The notes under the pieces were generated by a model. That model was not told where the DNA came from and ran no database searches. It saw only the letters and a program-made list of their open reading frames with translations. The position numbers and the translations under genes are program-made. Shown here piece after piece: positions 7,325-16,217 of a DNA stretch of 41,837 nt. Source of the DNA: SCGC-AAA076-P13 sp965656035 (lineage in GTDB: Bacteria; Pseudomonadota; Gammaproteobacteria; Magnimaribacterales; D2472); the NCBI GenBank assembly GCA_965656035.1, contig CBFHIO010000005.1:1-41837 (forward strand), in the 5' to 3' direction. Within the stretch, counting starts at the first letter, position 1, and each line of letters begins with the position of its first letter.

Positions 7325-8398
7325 ATGATTAGCGAATTAAAGCTCAATAACTTCAGGTGCTTTGAATCATCAACAATAAAGTTATCATCTGGTATTAATT
7401 TTTTTTATGGGCCTAACGGTTCTGGAAAAACTTCTATCCTAGAGGCTCTATACATGTGCTCAAGCGGGAAATCATTTAAAAGCAGCAACATAAAATCTTT
7501 GATATCGTTCGATAAAGATTTTTTTAGCATTAACGCATATGACTCTAATAAAGGGTATACGCTTCAAGTTCTTAAAAGTCGCTCACAGGCTATCTCAATA
7601 AAAATCAACAACACCAAAACCACCACCTCAAGACTGGTTAAAGAGTTTCCTGCTACAGCAATCCACAACAATACATTTTCATTTGCCAATGCCTCACCTG
7701 ATTTTAGAAGAAAGATACTCGACAGATCCTTATTTGTCTCAAACCCAACTTTTTCTGATACATGGTTTGGTTTCTACAGATCCCTTAAACAAAGAAACAG
7801 CTCTCTAAAAAGGGGGTTTTATGAAAACCTGGACGCATGGAACCAAAAAGTATCAAGCGAGGGTTTAAAACTAGATAAAAAAAGAGTTGATTTTTTTGAG
7901 GAGTCGATAGATGAATTTAAAAAAATTCTTAACAAATTAAACCCAAACAATATTGCCAACAAGTTAAACGAAATTAATATAGAGTTTTTCTCAGGCTGGG
8001 ACAAAGAGAAGAACCTATACGAGTTATTGGTTAAAAATGAAAAAAGGGATGTTTTAAGTAAAACAACAACAGCTGGTCCTCACAAGTCTGATATAAAAAT
8101 ATTTATCAACGGAGTTGATGCTAAACAAATCCTATCACGCGGGGAGCAAAAAATTCTTTCAATTTTGTGGTGCTGTTCTCAAAACGAAGTACTTAGAAAA
8201 AAATACAATATAGACGCAACACTTATTATAGATGATATTAAATCCGAGCTTGATGATTCAACATTTGAAGCATTCTTAAATCTCTTAAGTTTTTTAGATA
8301 ATCAAATTATCTTTTCCTGTATCGATGACCGTTTTAGTAGTAAAATAAATCTTAAAAACAAGGATTTCAAAAAGTTCCACGTGGAACAATTAAGATAG
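7325..8398 (+). CDS. recF: RecF recombination and repair ATPase
   Basis: SMC-like ABC ATPase that loads RecA at gaps through RecFOR. Visible are Walker A GPNGSGKTS (about 28-36), the ABC signature LSRGEQKIL (about 268) and Walker B LIIDDIKSELD (about 299-309). The 357 residues match family length. It sits between dnaN and gyrB, as in most gammaproteobacteria. Its last codons (KFHVEQLR) also encode the parS-like palindrome at 8373-8388, so protein and segregation signals share the same DNA. The body uses many codons ending in A or C. Confidence 0.96.
   Translation: MISELKLNNFRCFESSTIKLSSGINFFYGPNGSGKTSILEALYMCSSGKSFKSSNIKSLISFDKDFFSINAYDSNKGYTLQVLKSRSQAISIKINNTKTTTSRLVKEFPATAIHNNTFSFANASPDFRRKILDRSLFVSNPTFSDTWFGFYRSLKQRNSSLKRGFYENLDAWNQKVSSEGLKLDKKRVDFFEESIDEFKKILNKLNPNNIANKLNEINIEFFSGWDKEKNLYELLVKNEKRDVLSKTTTAGPHKSDIKIFINGVDAKQILSRGEQKILSILWCCSQNEVLRKKYNIDATLIIDDIKSELDDSTFEAFLNLLSFLDNQIIFSCIDDRFSSKINLKNKDFKKFHVEQLR
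8373..8388. promoter_or_regulatory. parS-like ParB binding site inside recF
   Basis: AGTTCCACGTGGAACA contains the perfect 14-bp palindrome GTTCCACGTGGAAC. It matches 15 of 16 bases of the Pseudomonas-type parS TGTTCCACGTGGAACA and is close to the general bacterial parS. It lies about 3.5 kb from the dnaA start, where chromosomal parS sites are expected. No parA or parB gene is in the window; they would be expected beyond mnmG on the left. Confidence 0.85.
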
Positions 8399-8403
8399 GG
8401 TAT

Positions 8404-10323
8404 ATGCCAAAAAAAGCAGAAGAACAAAGTTACGATTCCTCAAATATTCAAGTATTAAAAGGTCTAGAGGCTGTTAAAAAAAGGCCTGGAATGTACATTG
8501 GCGATACTGATGATGGGTCAGGACTTCATCACATGGTTTTTGAGGTGCTTGATAATTGTATAGATGAAGCAATGGCTGGGCATTGTTCTGACATAAACGT
8601 TATAGTCAACAAAGACGGATCAGTAACAGTTAAAGATAACGGAAGGGGTATACCTGTTGATGTCCATAAAAAAGAGGGCATATCAGCAGCAGAACTTATC
8701 TTAACAACACTTCATTCTGGTGGTAAGTTTGATGATAACAGTTACAAGGTCTCAGGCGGCCTTCACGGAGTTGGTGTTTCTGTGGTAAACGCTTTATCCG
8801 ATAAACTTTTATTGAAAGTATGTAGGGATGGCGGTGAGTATTTCCAAGAGTACAGGGAAGGAAAACCAAAAGCAAAACTCAAAAAAGTCAAAGCTTCAAA
8901 AGAAAATGGCACAGAAATAACATTTTATCCATCAGCATCTATCTTTACTTCTATTGATTTTGATATAGATAGAATCTATAAGAGAATACAAGAATTATCC
9001 TTTTTAAATGCCGGGGTCTCTATTAATGTTACTGATGAAAGATCTGGAAAGGGTAAGAAGTTTAAAAATACAGGCGGACTATCTAGCTACGTTACTTATC
9101 TTAAAGGAAGAAAACAGCAAGTATCAGATATATTTGAATGCTCTGCTGTGGAGAATGAGGTTGGTGTAGAAATTGCTCTTCAATGGACAGACTCTTACTC
9201 TGAAAATGTTCTTTGTTACACAAATAATATTCCACAAAAAGATGGAGGAACTCACTTAGCAGGATTTAGGGGAAGCTTAACAAGAGTTCTGAAGGCATTT
9301 ATAAAAAAAGAGAACGCTAAAAAAACACCAACAGACTTGCTTGGTGAAGATGTGCGAGAGGGAATCACTGCAATTATTTCTGTGAAAGTCCCTGACCCCA
9401 AATTCTCTTCACAAACAAAAGAAAAATTAGTTTCCTCAGAGGTTGAAAGTGTAGTAAGTACAGTTTTTAGTAAATATTTTAATGAATATCTTCTTGAGAA
9501 CCCAAAAGATGCCATGGCAATTTATAGCAAGGTTGCTGAGGCAGCACTTGCAAGAGAAGCAGCGCGTAAGGCTCGCGAAATGACAAGAAGAAAAGGTGTT
9601 CTTGAAATAGCTGGTCTACCGGGTAAGTTAGCAGATTGCCAGGAGAAAGACCCAACACTTTCAGAAATATATATTGTTGAGGGAGACTCAGCTGGAGGAT
9701 CTGCAAAACAAGGCAGAAACAGAAAAAACCAAGCAATACTTCCTTTAAAAGGAAAAATTATCAATGTAGAGAAAGCTAGAATAGATAAAGTATTGGGATC
9801 CCAGGAGGTCGGAACTCTTATCAAAGCTCTTGGTTGTGGAATTGGTAAAGAAGATTTTGATATTGAAAAGCTAAGGTACCATAGAATTATTATAATGACT
9901 GATGCTGATGTTGATGGGTCTCACATAAGAACTTTATTGTTAACTTTCTTTTACAGGCAGATGTTTGATATTGTTGATAGGGGCCATATTTACATAGCCC
10001 TTCCCCCTCTTTATAAGATAACTAAAGGCAAAGAATTTATTTATGCCTCTGATGAGGATGAAAAAGAAAAAGCTGTAAAACATTTATCTAAATCAGGAAC
10101 AAGGGGTCTCGAGGTGCAAAGATATAAAGGGTTAGGTGAAATGAACCCAGAACAATTATGGACTACAACAATGGACCCAGAACACAGAAGAATGATGAGG
10201 GTTGATATTAAAGATGTAGTTGCTGCAAACGAATCGTTCGAAGTTCTCATGGGCGACGAGGTAGAACCAAGAAGAGAGTTTATCGATGCAAATGCTCTTT
10301 CTGTAACAGATTTAGATATCTAA
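8404..10323 (+). CDS. gyrB: DNA gyrase subunit B (short form)
   Basis: ATPase subunit of gyrase, which introduces negative supercoils. The GHKL ATPase domain shows VLDNCIDEA, DNGRGIPVD and GGLHGVGVSVVNAL; the TOPRIM region shows EGDSAGGSAKQG (about 425) and DADVDGSHI (about 499); the tail shows RYKGLGEMNPEQLW (about 573). It is 639 residues, whereas E. coli GyrB has 804: the roughly 165-residue insert before the RYKGLGEM motif is absent, giving a length like B. subtilis GyrB. It starts 5 nt after recF and its stop overlaps the convergent acyltransferase by 4 nt. Confidence 0.97.
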   Translation: MPKKAEEQSYDSSNIQVLKGLEAVKKRPGMYIGDTDDGSGLHHMVFEVLDNCIDEAMAGHCSDINVIVNKDGSVTVKDNGRGIPVDVHKKEGISAAELILTTLHSGGKFDDNSYKVSGGLHGVGVSVVNALSDKLLLKVCRDGGEYFQEYREGKPKAKLKKVKASKENGTEITFYPSASIFTSIDFDIDRIYKRIQELSFLNAGVSINVTDERSGKGKKFKNTGGLSSYVTYLKGRKQQVSDIFECSAVENEVGVEIALQWTDSYSENVLCYTNNIPQKDGGTHLAGFRGSLTRVLKAFIKKENAKKTPTDLLGEDVREGITAIISVKVPDPKFSSQTKEKLVSSEVESVVSTVFSKYFNEYLLENPKDAMAIYSKVAEAALAREAARKAREMTRRKGVLEIAGLPGKLADCQEKDPTLSEIYIVEGDSAGGSAKQGRNRKNQAILPLKGKIINVEKARIDKVLGSQEVGTLIKALGCGIGKEDFDIEKLRYHRIIIMTDADVDGSHIRTLLLTFFYRQMFDIVDRGHIYIALPPLYKITKGKEFIYASDEDEKEKAVKHLSKSGTRGLEVQRYKGLGEMNPEQLWTTTMDPEHRRMMRVDIKDVVAANESFEVLMGDEVEPRREFIDANALSVTDLDI

Positions 10324-11025
10324 AGAATCTCTTCGTAAGTTTTTTTTATCCATAAATACGATTTTTCTGTTATCTCTTTTGCGCTTCCGTCTGATATTGG
10401 TGCACCTATTTTGACTATAACCCTGCCAGGCCTTTTTAAAAAACTTTTATTTTTCCAATACTTGCCAGAATTATGACATATAGGAAGTATGGGTTTTCCA
10501 CTTTTATTTGCTAATACACCACAACTATTTGCAAAAGGTCCAATTCCTTCTTGAGGTGAAACTCTAGTTCCCTCTGGAAAAAGAATAACCCAGAGCCCTT
10601 CCTCAAGTTTTAATTTCCCTTTATTAATTACTTTTTTTAAGCTGCTAAATTTATTAGCTCTATTTAGCGTTATTGGTTTCATGCATTTCAAAGCCCAACC
10701 AAAAAAAAGGAATATAAAGAAGCTCTTTTTTTATTATGCTAGTTGAGGGTGTAAAAAGCGTTTGTAAAAAAAATGACTCCCATTGACCCTGGTGGTTAGA
10801 TACAACAATACAAGAATCTTTAGGAATATGTTCTTTGCCTTCAACAACCCAAGTTACACCACATAATATCTTCAATGATTTAAGAACAAACTTAATCCAT
10901 AAAACCCCAAATGATTGAAGTTTTTTAGTCGACACAAATGAATAAAGAAGAATTATTGCAATCGAAACTGGAATTAGACTAAGGTAAAAAATAACATTAA
11001 ATAAAATACTGCCAAGCAATATCAC
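10320..11025 (-). pseudogene. plsC: PlsC-like 1-acyl-glycerol-3-phosphate acyltransferase, split by a 1-nt frameshift
   Basis: Two adjacent frames are the halves of one lysophospholipid acyltransferase. The upstream part (11025 to about 10660) has an N-terminal membrane helix and the acceptor motif SNHQGQWE (H-x4-E in place of the usual H-x4-D); the downstream part (to 10320) carries FPEGTR and a normal C-terminus. The frames meet at a run of eight A on plus (10701-10708). With seven, the text reads IPFFGWALKCMKPITL, the family consensus. Total length 706 is a multiple of three plus one, about 234 codons once corrected. It is either a sequencing error, a real pseudogene, or rescued by slippage on the run. 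Position after gyrB matches Pseudomonas. Confidence 0.85.
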
Positions 11026-11027
11026 TG

Positions 11028-12383
11028 CTAACCATTTATATGCTTTATTAGATACTCAGGCAAATCATTTATGGCAATTCTTTTTTGGTCCATGGTGTCT
11101 CTGTCCCTTACTGTAGCAGTATTATCTTCAAGGCTCTCAAAATCTATTGTTATACACAAAGGTGTTCCAATCTCATCATGCCTTCTATATCCTTTACCAA
11201 TATTTCCAGTGTTTTCTAAAACAACTCTCCCTAAATTTAATTTTTGTAAATTTCTTTTAAGATCAGTAGATTTTTTAACAATATCTTCATTGTTTTTCTT
11301 TAATGGTATTACCGCTGCTTTTATTGGAGAAAGATGTGGTTTAAGCTTTAAAACCAACCTTTCCTTGCCATCACCTAAATCTTCTATATTAAAGGCTTCG
11401 TTCATAATAGCTAAAACACCCCTGTCAACACCAGCAGAAGGCTCTATAACGTATGGAACAACCCATTTTTTTGATTCTGTGTCTTGTATCGCTAGTTTTG
11501 TATTTGAATTATTATTTAACATAACGTTTGCTGATATGTTTAGCTCGTCTTGGTTTTTTGTGTGAGAGCCTAGATCAAAGTCAGTTCTATTTGCTATACC
11601 TTCGAGCTCTTCAACACCATGTGGAAACTTGTACATAATATCTATAGTACCCTTAGAGTAATGAGCTAACTCATCTTTTGGCACATCGTATAATTCTATA
11701 CTATCTTTTGGTATACCTTGTTTTTCCCACCAATTGAGTCTTTTTTCAACCCAAATTTTGTGCCAATCCTCATCAGTGCCAGGTTTTACAAAAAACTCTA
11801 ATTCCATTTGTTCAAATTCTCTTACTCTAAAAATAAAGTTTCTAGGAGTAATTTCGTTTCTAAAGGCTTTTCCTATCTGTGCTATACCGAACGGTAGTGT
11901 TTTTGAGGAAGAGTCAACAACATTCTTAAAGTTAGTAAATATTTGTTGTGCTGTTTCAGGTCTTAAATAAGCAAACGAAGCTGCGTCATCAATAGGACCA
12001 ACATTTGTTTTAAACATAAGGTTAAACTGTCTAGGTTCTGTAAATTCACACTTTCCTTTATTACAGCTTTTCGGTATCTGATCTTCTCTAAACCTAGATT
12101 TACAAGTCTTACAGTCAACCATAGGGTCTGAGAATGTATCTTCATGTCCAGAATATTTTAAAACCATAGGGTTTGATAAAATAGAAGCATCCAAACCTTC
12201 AATATTATCGTTATCGTAAATCATTGCCGACCACCAAGCATTTTTCAAATTATTTTTAAGCTCAACCCCTAAAGGGCCATAATCGTACATACCTTGCAAT
12301 CCACCATATATCTCACCAGATTGAAAGATAAAACCCCTTCTTTTACATAAAGATACTAAGTCATCCATTGTTTTTGCAGTCAA
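11028..12383 (-). CDS. glyS: Glycyl-tRNA synthetase, single-chain (alpha2) type
   Basis: Charges tRNA-Gly. Class II core is clear: GGLQGMYDYGPLGVELKNN near the N-terminus, a Cys-rich zinc-type insert CKTCKSRFRE...CNKGKC, FNLMF, YLRPETAQQIF, GKAFRNEITPR (motif 2), EQMELEFF, then motif 3 EPSAGVDRGVLAI and an anticodon domain. At 451 residues this is the dimeric form found in Firmicutes, Thermus, archaea and eukaryotes, not the glyQ/glyS alpha2beta2 form usual in gammaproteobacteria. It sits exactly where Pseudomonas has glyQ-glyS. Start is TTG at 12383, chosen because AGGAG lies 6 nt upstream; ATG at 12368 is the alternative. The gene is named here for the enzyme, not for the beta subunit. Confidence 0.95.
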   Translation of the reverse strand: MTAKTMDDLVSLCKRRGFIFQSGEIYGGLQGMYDYGPLGVELKNNLKNAWWSAMIYDNDNIEGLDASILSNPMVLKYSGHEDTFSDPMVDCKTCKSRFREDQIPKSCNKGKCEFTEPRQFNLMFKTNVGPIDDAASFAYLRPETAQQIFTNFKNVVDSSSKTLPFGIAQIGKAFRNEITPRNFIFRVREFEQMELEFFVKPGTDEDWHKIWVEKRLNWWEKQGIPKDSIELYDVPKDELAHYSKGTIDIMYKFPHGVEELEGIANRTDFDLGSHTKNQDELNISANVMLNNNSNTKLAIQDTESKKWVVPYVIEPSAGVDRGVLAIMNEAFNIEDLGDGKERLVLKLKPHLSPIKAAVIPLKKNNEDIVKKSTDLKRNLQKLNLGRVVLENTGNIGKGYRRHDEIGTPLCITIDFESLEDNTATVRDRDTMDQKRIAINDLPEYLIKHING

Positions 12384-12389
12384 AACAAT

Positions 12390-12394
12390 CTCCT
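12390..12394 (-). promoter_or_regulatory. Ribosome-binding site favouring the TTG start of the glycyl-tRNA synthetase
   Basis: AGGAG on the minus strand, 6 nt before TTG at 12383 but 21 nt before the next in-frame ATG. The divergent spacer 12384-12513 is very AT-rich; TATAAT-like boxes lie at 12426-12431 (minus) and 12459-12464 (plus) and may serve the two divergent genes. Confidence 0.6.
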
Positions 12395-12513
12395 AATCTA
12401 TTAAAACAGAACATTTGTCTAATTAATTATAGATCAATTATTTAAAATTAATTAAAACTATAATAATAAAAATCAATTAAGATTATATATCAAACGCTAG
12501 ACAAGTAATCACA

Positions 12514-13374
12514 ATGAAGCTTATATTTTACATTCTATCTTTTATTCCAATTTCTCATGTCAGAGTTGTTATTACTTTATTAGTTAAGGCTGGTTTCTAT
12601 AAAATATTTAATGCTTACAAAGTAACACATCGAAATTTAGAAATGAGTTATAGGGACTTAAGCAAAATTGAAATAAAAAAATTAGCAATTGAAAGTATTA
12701 TTGAAAGTTTTATTAGTGTATTTGAAACAATTCAATCCTGGGGCAGGCCAATTCATATCTCAGGAAAAAAAATTTTTAGAGTCGAGAATAACTTCCTTCT
12801 AAATAAATATATTGAAGATGGTGATGGGGTTGCAGTAATTGCTATTCATAACAGAAGTGTTGATATGTTACTAAAATGGATTAACACAAAATGCGAAACA
12901 ACAACTTTATACAAACAAGTAAAAATTAAAGCTCTTGATAAATTTGTTAAAAAACAAAGAGAGGGAAAAAGCAATAAAGTTTATGAGACAAATATGAATG
13001 GTGTGCGAAAAATATATCAAGCATTCAAAGCAAACAAAACTATATGCATAGCAGCTGATCAGGTTCCTCAAAGAGGAATGGGAGAGTACATAAAACTATT
13101 TAATAATGATGCTTATACAACAACCCTAGCATCATCACTTATGTATAAAACAAGCAAACCTGGCGTTTTTGCTTGCCTTAATTCATTTGGTAATAATAAT
13201 TTAGGAGTGACAATCAGACCATGTAAAAACAACATATATATTGAAAGTGAGTACAAACTATCGCTTAACCAAAGCATCGAAGAATTGATAAACATAAACC
13301 CTAAAGATTACTCATGGGAATACAAAAGATATAGAAGACCCCCGTCCGGCCAAGACCCTTATTTAAACCTTTGA
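12514..13374 (+). CDS. LpxL/HtrB-family lipid A acyltransferase
   Basis: Likely transfers a secondary acyl chain to lipid A at the inner membrane. The 286-residue protein has a hydrophobic N-terminus (LIFYILSFIPISHVRVVITLL), the H-x4-D catalytic motif as HNRSVD (about 113-118), ADQVPQRGMGEYIKLF where the family has its D-Q-x-P region, and the C-terminal signature NPKDYSWEYKRYRRPP. It is slightly shorter than E. coli LpxL (about 306). A homologous acyltransferase occupies this slot between glyQS and trkA in Pseudomonas. Whether it acts as LpxL or LpxM cannot be told from sequence. It ends 1 nt from the convergent trkH. Confidence 0.88.
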   Translation: MKLIFYILSFIPISHVRVVITLLVKAGFYKIFNAYKVTHRNLEMSYRDLSKIEIKKLAIESIIESFISVFETIQSWGRPIHISGKKIFRVENNFLLNKYIEDGDGVAVIAIHNRSVDMLLKWINTKCETTTLYKQVKIKALDKFVKKQREGKSNKVYETNMNGVRKIYQAFKANKTICIAADQVPQRGMGEYIKLFNNDAYTTTLASSLMYKTSKPGVFACLNSFGNNNLGVTIRPCKNNIYIESEYKLSLNQSIEELININPKDYSWEYKRYRRPPSGQDPYLNL

Positions 13375-13375
13375 T

Positions 13376-14809
13376 TTATTTTTGCCAGAAGGCTGGTGTG
13401 AACAAAATTAAAAGAGTAAATATTTCAAGCCTGCCTAGTATCATCGCAAATGATAATATTACCTTACCAATGGAAGATACAGAGCTATAGGTTTGAGAAA
13501 CCTCACCAAGTCCTGGCCCAAGATTATTTAAACACGCACCTATAGCAGAAAATGCAGACTGAAAGTCCAAACCTGTGCTCACAAGCGCAAGCAACAGAAC
13601 TACAAAAGAAATTACATAAACTGAAAAGAAAGCCCACACAGATGCGGTAACATCATTTTCTAAACTCTTTGTCCCAATTTTTAGTGAAATTACCGCACTA
13701 GGGTGAATCATTTGTTTTAGATTGATGTATGCAGAGTTGATCATTACTAGAACCCTCCAGGACTTAATACCCCCGCCAACCGAACCAGAACAAGCCCCAA
13801 TAAAAGCGCCAACTAATAACAGAAAACCAATTGATGGATTCCACTGATTTGAATCTCCTATTGCAAAACCGGTTGTGGTTACAATTGATACAGAATGGAA
13901 GAGAAGCTCCCTAATACTTGCCTGTCCTTGTGTTGAAAAATAGTTTAATAATACAGATAACAAGAATATGAACGCTATAATGGAAAGAAAAAACCTGAGC
14001 TCTGGATCATATAAATATTTAAGTGGCTTTTTCATATAAAATGCTAAATAGTGTAATGCAAAGCTTAATGCAGATAAAAGCATAAAAATTATACAAACCG
14101 TCTCAATTAAACCGTTTTTAAAATATCCAATACTTTGATCGTAAGTTGAGAATCCTCCAATTGAAACAGTACTTAAACTATGCGATATGGCATCAAAAGC
14201 ATTCATTCCTGCAAAAAAGTAAAGAATAGCGCAACATACAGTAAGTAAAAGGTAAATAAGCCACAAAGCTTGTGCTGTTTCCTTTATTCTTGGTGTTAAC
14301 TTTTGATCATTCATAGCCCCAGGTATTTCTGCTTTATATAGCTGACCACCCCCGATTCCTAATAAAGGCATAACCGCAATAGCCAAAACTATCAAACCCA
14401 TGCCCCCCATCCATTGTAATAATTGTCTATAAATCAACAATGACTCTGGAAGGGCGCTCAGATTTGTAATTACCGTTGCGCCTGTAGTTGTTATACCAGA
14501 CATTGATTCAAAAAACGCATCAATAAAGCTCATGCCGCTTAGCGCAAATGGAATTGAGCCAGCAGAAGATAAAACAATCCAGAAAAGAGTTATTACCAAG
14601 AAACCATCTTTATGCGTCATTTCTTCATTGCTATTCCTTGATGCCATCCAGCCAATAAATCCAATTATGAAAACGATTGAAAACGTAATAATAAAGACTG
14701 AGAGAGCTCCATCTTTATAAATTATTGATGTGATTATCGGAATAACAAATGAAATGCTAAAAAACATCACCAAGATGCTGAACAGCTTTAATAGAGGCTT
14801 AAGATTCAT
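13376..14809 (-). CDS. trkH: TrkH potassium uptake channel subunit
   Basis: Membrane K+ translocating subunit working with TrkA. The 477 residues contain about ten or more hydrophobic helices and four pore-loop repeats whose filter glycines are visible in SGITTTGATV, STVSIGGFST, SIVTTTGFAIGD and CLNNLGPGLG. The GSVGGGIKSWR loop and conserved basic residue in the last third fit the family. It follows trkA by 4 nt, so the two subunits are made from one mRNA and in balanced amounts. Confidence 0.95.
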   Translation of the reverse strand: MNLKPLLKLFSILVMFFSISFVIPIITSIIYKDGALSVFIITFSIVFIIGFIGWMASRNSNEEMTHKDGFLVITLFWIVLSSAGSIPFALSGMSFIDAFFESMSGITTTGATVITNLSALPESLLIYRQLLQWMGGMGLIVLAIAVMPLLGIGGGQLYKAEIPGAMNDQKLTPRIKETAQALWLIYLLLTVCCAILYFFAGMNAFDAISHSLSTVSIGGFSTYDQSIGYFKNGLIETVCIIFMLLSALSFALHYLAFYMKKPLKYLYDPELRFFLSIIAFIFLLSVLLNYFSTQGQASIRELLFHSVSIVTTTGFAIGDSNQWNPSIGFLLLVGAFIGACSGSVGGGIKSWRVLVMINSAYINLKQMIHPSAVISLKIGTKSLENDVTASVWAFFSVYVISFVVLLLALVSTGLDFQSAFSAIGACLNNLGPGLGEVSQTYSSVSSIGKVILSFAMILGRLEIFTLLILFTPAFWQK

Positions 14810-14813
14810 TGAT

Positions 14814-16163
14814 TTATTTAAAAAGCACCTCTACTTCATTGATATTGTTTTTATCTGATAAAAATATTACTAGATGATCATTTAATGTTAATTCAATGGT
14901 TGAGCTCGGCATTATTAGCTCACCATGTCTTATAATGGCTACAATTGCTACTCCCTCCGGCAAGGGTATATTCTTAATAGGTTTTCCAAACAAGGGTGAT
15001 GTAAATTCATTAGCATGCACAATTCCTTCAATAGCTTCTGCCCCTGTATTCACTTTCAAAATAACATCTTGAGCCAGATCGCTTTCTCTTAGGTCTTGGA
15101 GAACAGATGAAACTGTAAGTCTATATGGGGCTATATATATATCAATAAATCCAGGTACAAGACCAAGATAGGACGGGTTATTTAAGATAATCATTGTTTT
15201 TTTTGCACCCATCTTTTTAGCAAGAAGAGAAGACATGACATTTGTCTCATCATCATTAGTCAATGCACAAAAGATATCTATATTTGCAATATTTTCACTT
15301 TTTAGCAGGGATTCGTCTGTTGCCGAGCCATTTAGGACAATTGTTTTATTTAACTCTTTTGATAAATGCTTGCATCGTTCATTATTAGAGTCTATTAGCT
15401 TTACGTTATAGTCTTTTTCAATATCTTTGGCCAATGAAAAACCAACTTTACCACCACCAACAATCATAATTCTGGAATATTGGTCCTCATGATCTCTAAA
15501 CTCATCAACAATTGGCCCTATATCAAATTCAGAAGATATAAAATAAACCTCATCATTTTCTTTAATAATAGTTTCTCCTGAAGGTATAAAAGGATTTCCT
15601 TTTCTGTAAATGCAGGCCACAAAAGCATCAACATTTGGCATATCTTCTTTAATACCCCTAAGCTCTCTTCCTACCAGCTTGCCTTTTTTCTTAGCTTTAA
15701 CTGAGACAAGCTTAACCTTTCCGTTGGCAAAACTTTCAATCTGGTTTGCTCCAGGATGCTTTATCAACTCTTTTAAATAAGAGGTTATTTCATTTTCAGG
15801 ACTAATAGGTATATCAACAATACCTTCACCAAATATATCTAGCTTTTCAAAGTAAGAATCATCTTTGAAACGACATATGGTTTTTTTAACACCAAAAACC
15901 CTCTTTGCAATTTGGCACGCAACTATATTTACCTCATCATTAGATGTTACAGCCAAAATAATTGTATCTTTGTTAAGGCCAGATTTTTTTAAGGTATTTA
16001 AATCAGATGCAGAGCCTTCGACCGTCATAATGTCAAACCTATCTTCTAAGTCTGATAGTTTGTTTTTGTTTACATCAACTATGCAAATCTCATAGTTAGA
16101 ATTTGATAAATTCCTAGCAAGGCTTCCACCAATTCTCCCGGCACCCAATATTACAATCCTCAT
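14814..16163 (-). CDS. trkA: TrkA, NAD-binding regulatory subunit of Trk potassium uptake
   Basis: Cytoplasmic ring protein that gates TrkH in response to nucleotides. The 449 residues carry two RCK units, each starting with a Rossmann fingerprint: ILGAGRIGGSLA at the N-terminus and IVGGGKVGFSLA at about 233, each followed by a TrkA-C domain. Length matches E. coli TrkA (458). First gene of the trkA-trkH pair. In Pseudomonas rsmB (sun) lies between fmt and trkA; here only a 54-nt spacer remains. Confidence 0.96.
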   Translation of the reverse strand: MRIVILGAGRIGGSLARNLSNSNYEICIVDVNKNKLSDLEDRFDIMTVEGSASDLNTLKKSGLNKDTIILAVTSNDEVNIVACQIAKRVFGVKKTICRFKDDSYFEKLDIFGEGIVDIPISPENEITSYLKELIKHPGANQIESFANGKVKLVSVKAKKKGKLVGRELRGIKEDMPNVDAFVACIYRKGNPFIPSGETIIKENDEVYFISSEFDIGPIVDEFRDHEDQYSRIMIVGGGKVGFSLAKDIEKDYNVKLIDSNNERCKHLSKELNKTIVLNGSATDESLLKSENIANIDIFCALTNDDETNVMSSLLAKKMGAKKTMIILNNPSYLGLVPGFIDIYIAPYRLTVSSVLQDLRESDLAQDVILKVNTGAEAIEGIVHANEFTSPLFGKPIKNIPLPEGVAIVAIIRHGELIMPSSTIELTLNDHLVIFLSDKNNINEVEVLFK

Positions 16164-16217
16164 ATTGATAAATTAAACCTCTTTTGAATGAATTAAAAGA
16201 CTTGAATATAAATTAAA

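Noticed and set aside
9479..9824. Overlapping minus-strand frames within gyrB
   Set aside because: Shadows of a fully conserved GyrB region including the TOPRIM motif.
11071..11565. 164-codon plus-strand open frame opposite the glycyl-tRNA synthetase
   Set aside because: It lies wholly antisense to a gene with clear motifs, lacks a ribosome-binding site and matches no family I know.
12384..12513. A tRNA or small RNA in the divergent spacer
   Set aside because: Very AT-rich, no cloverleaf or GC-rich stem; better explained as two promoters and leaders.
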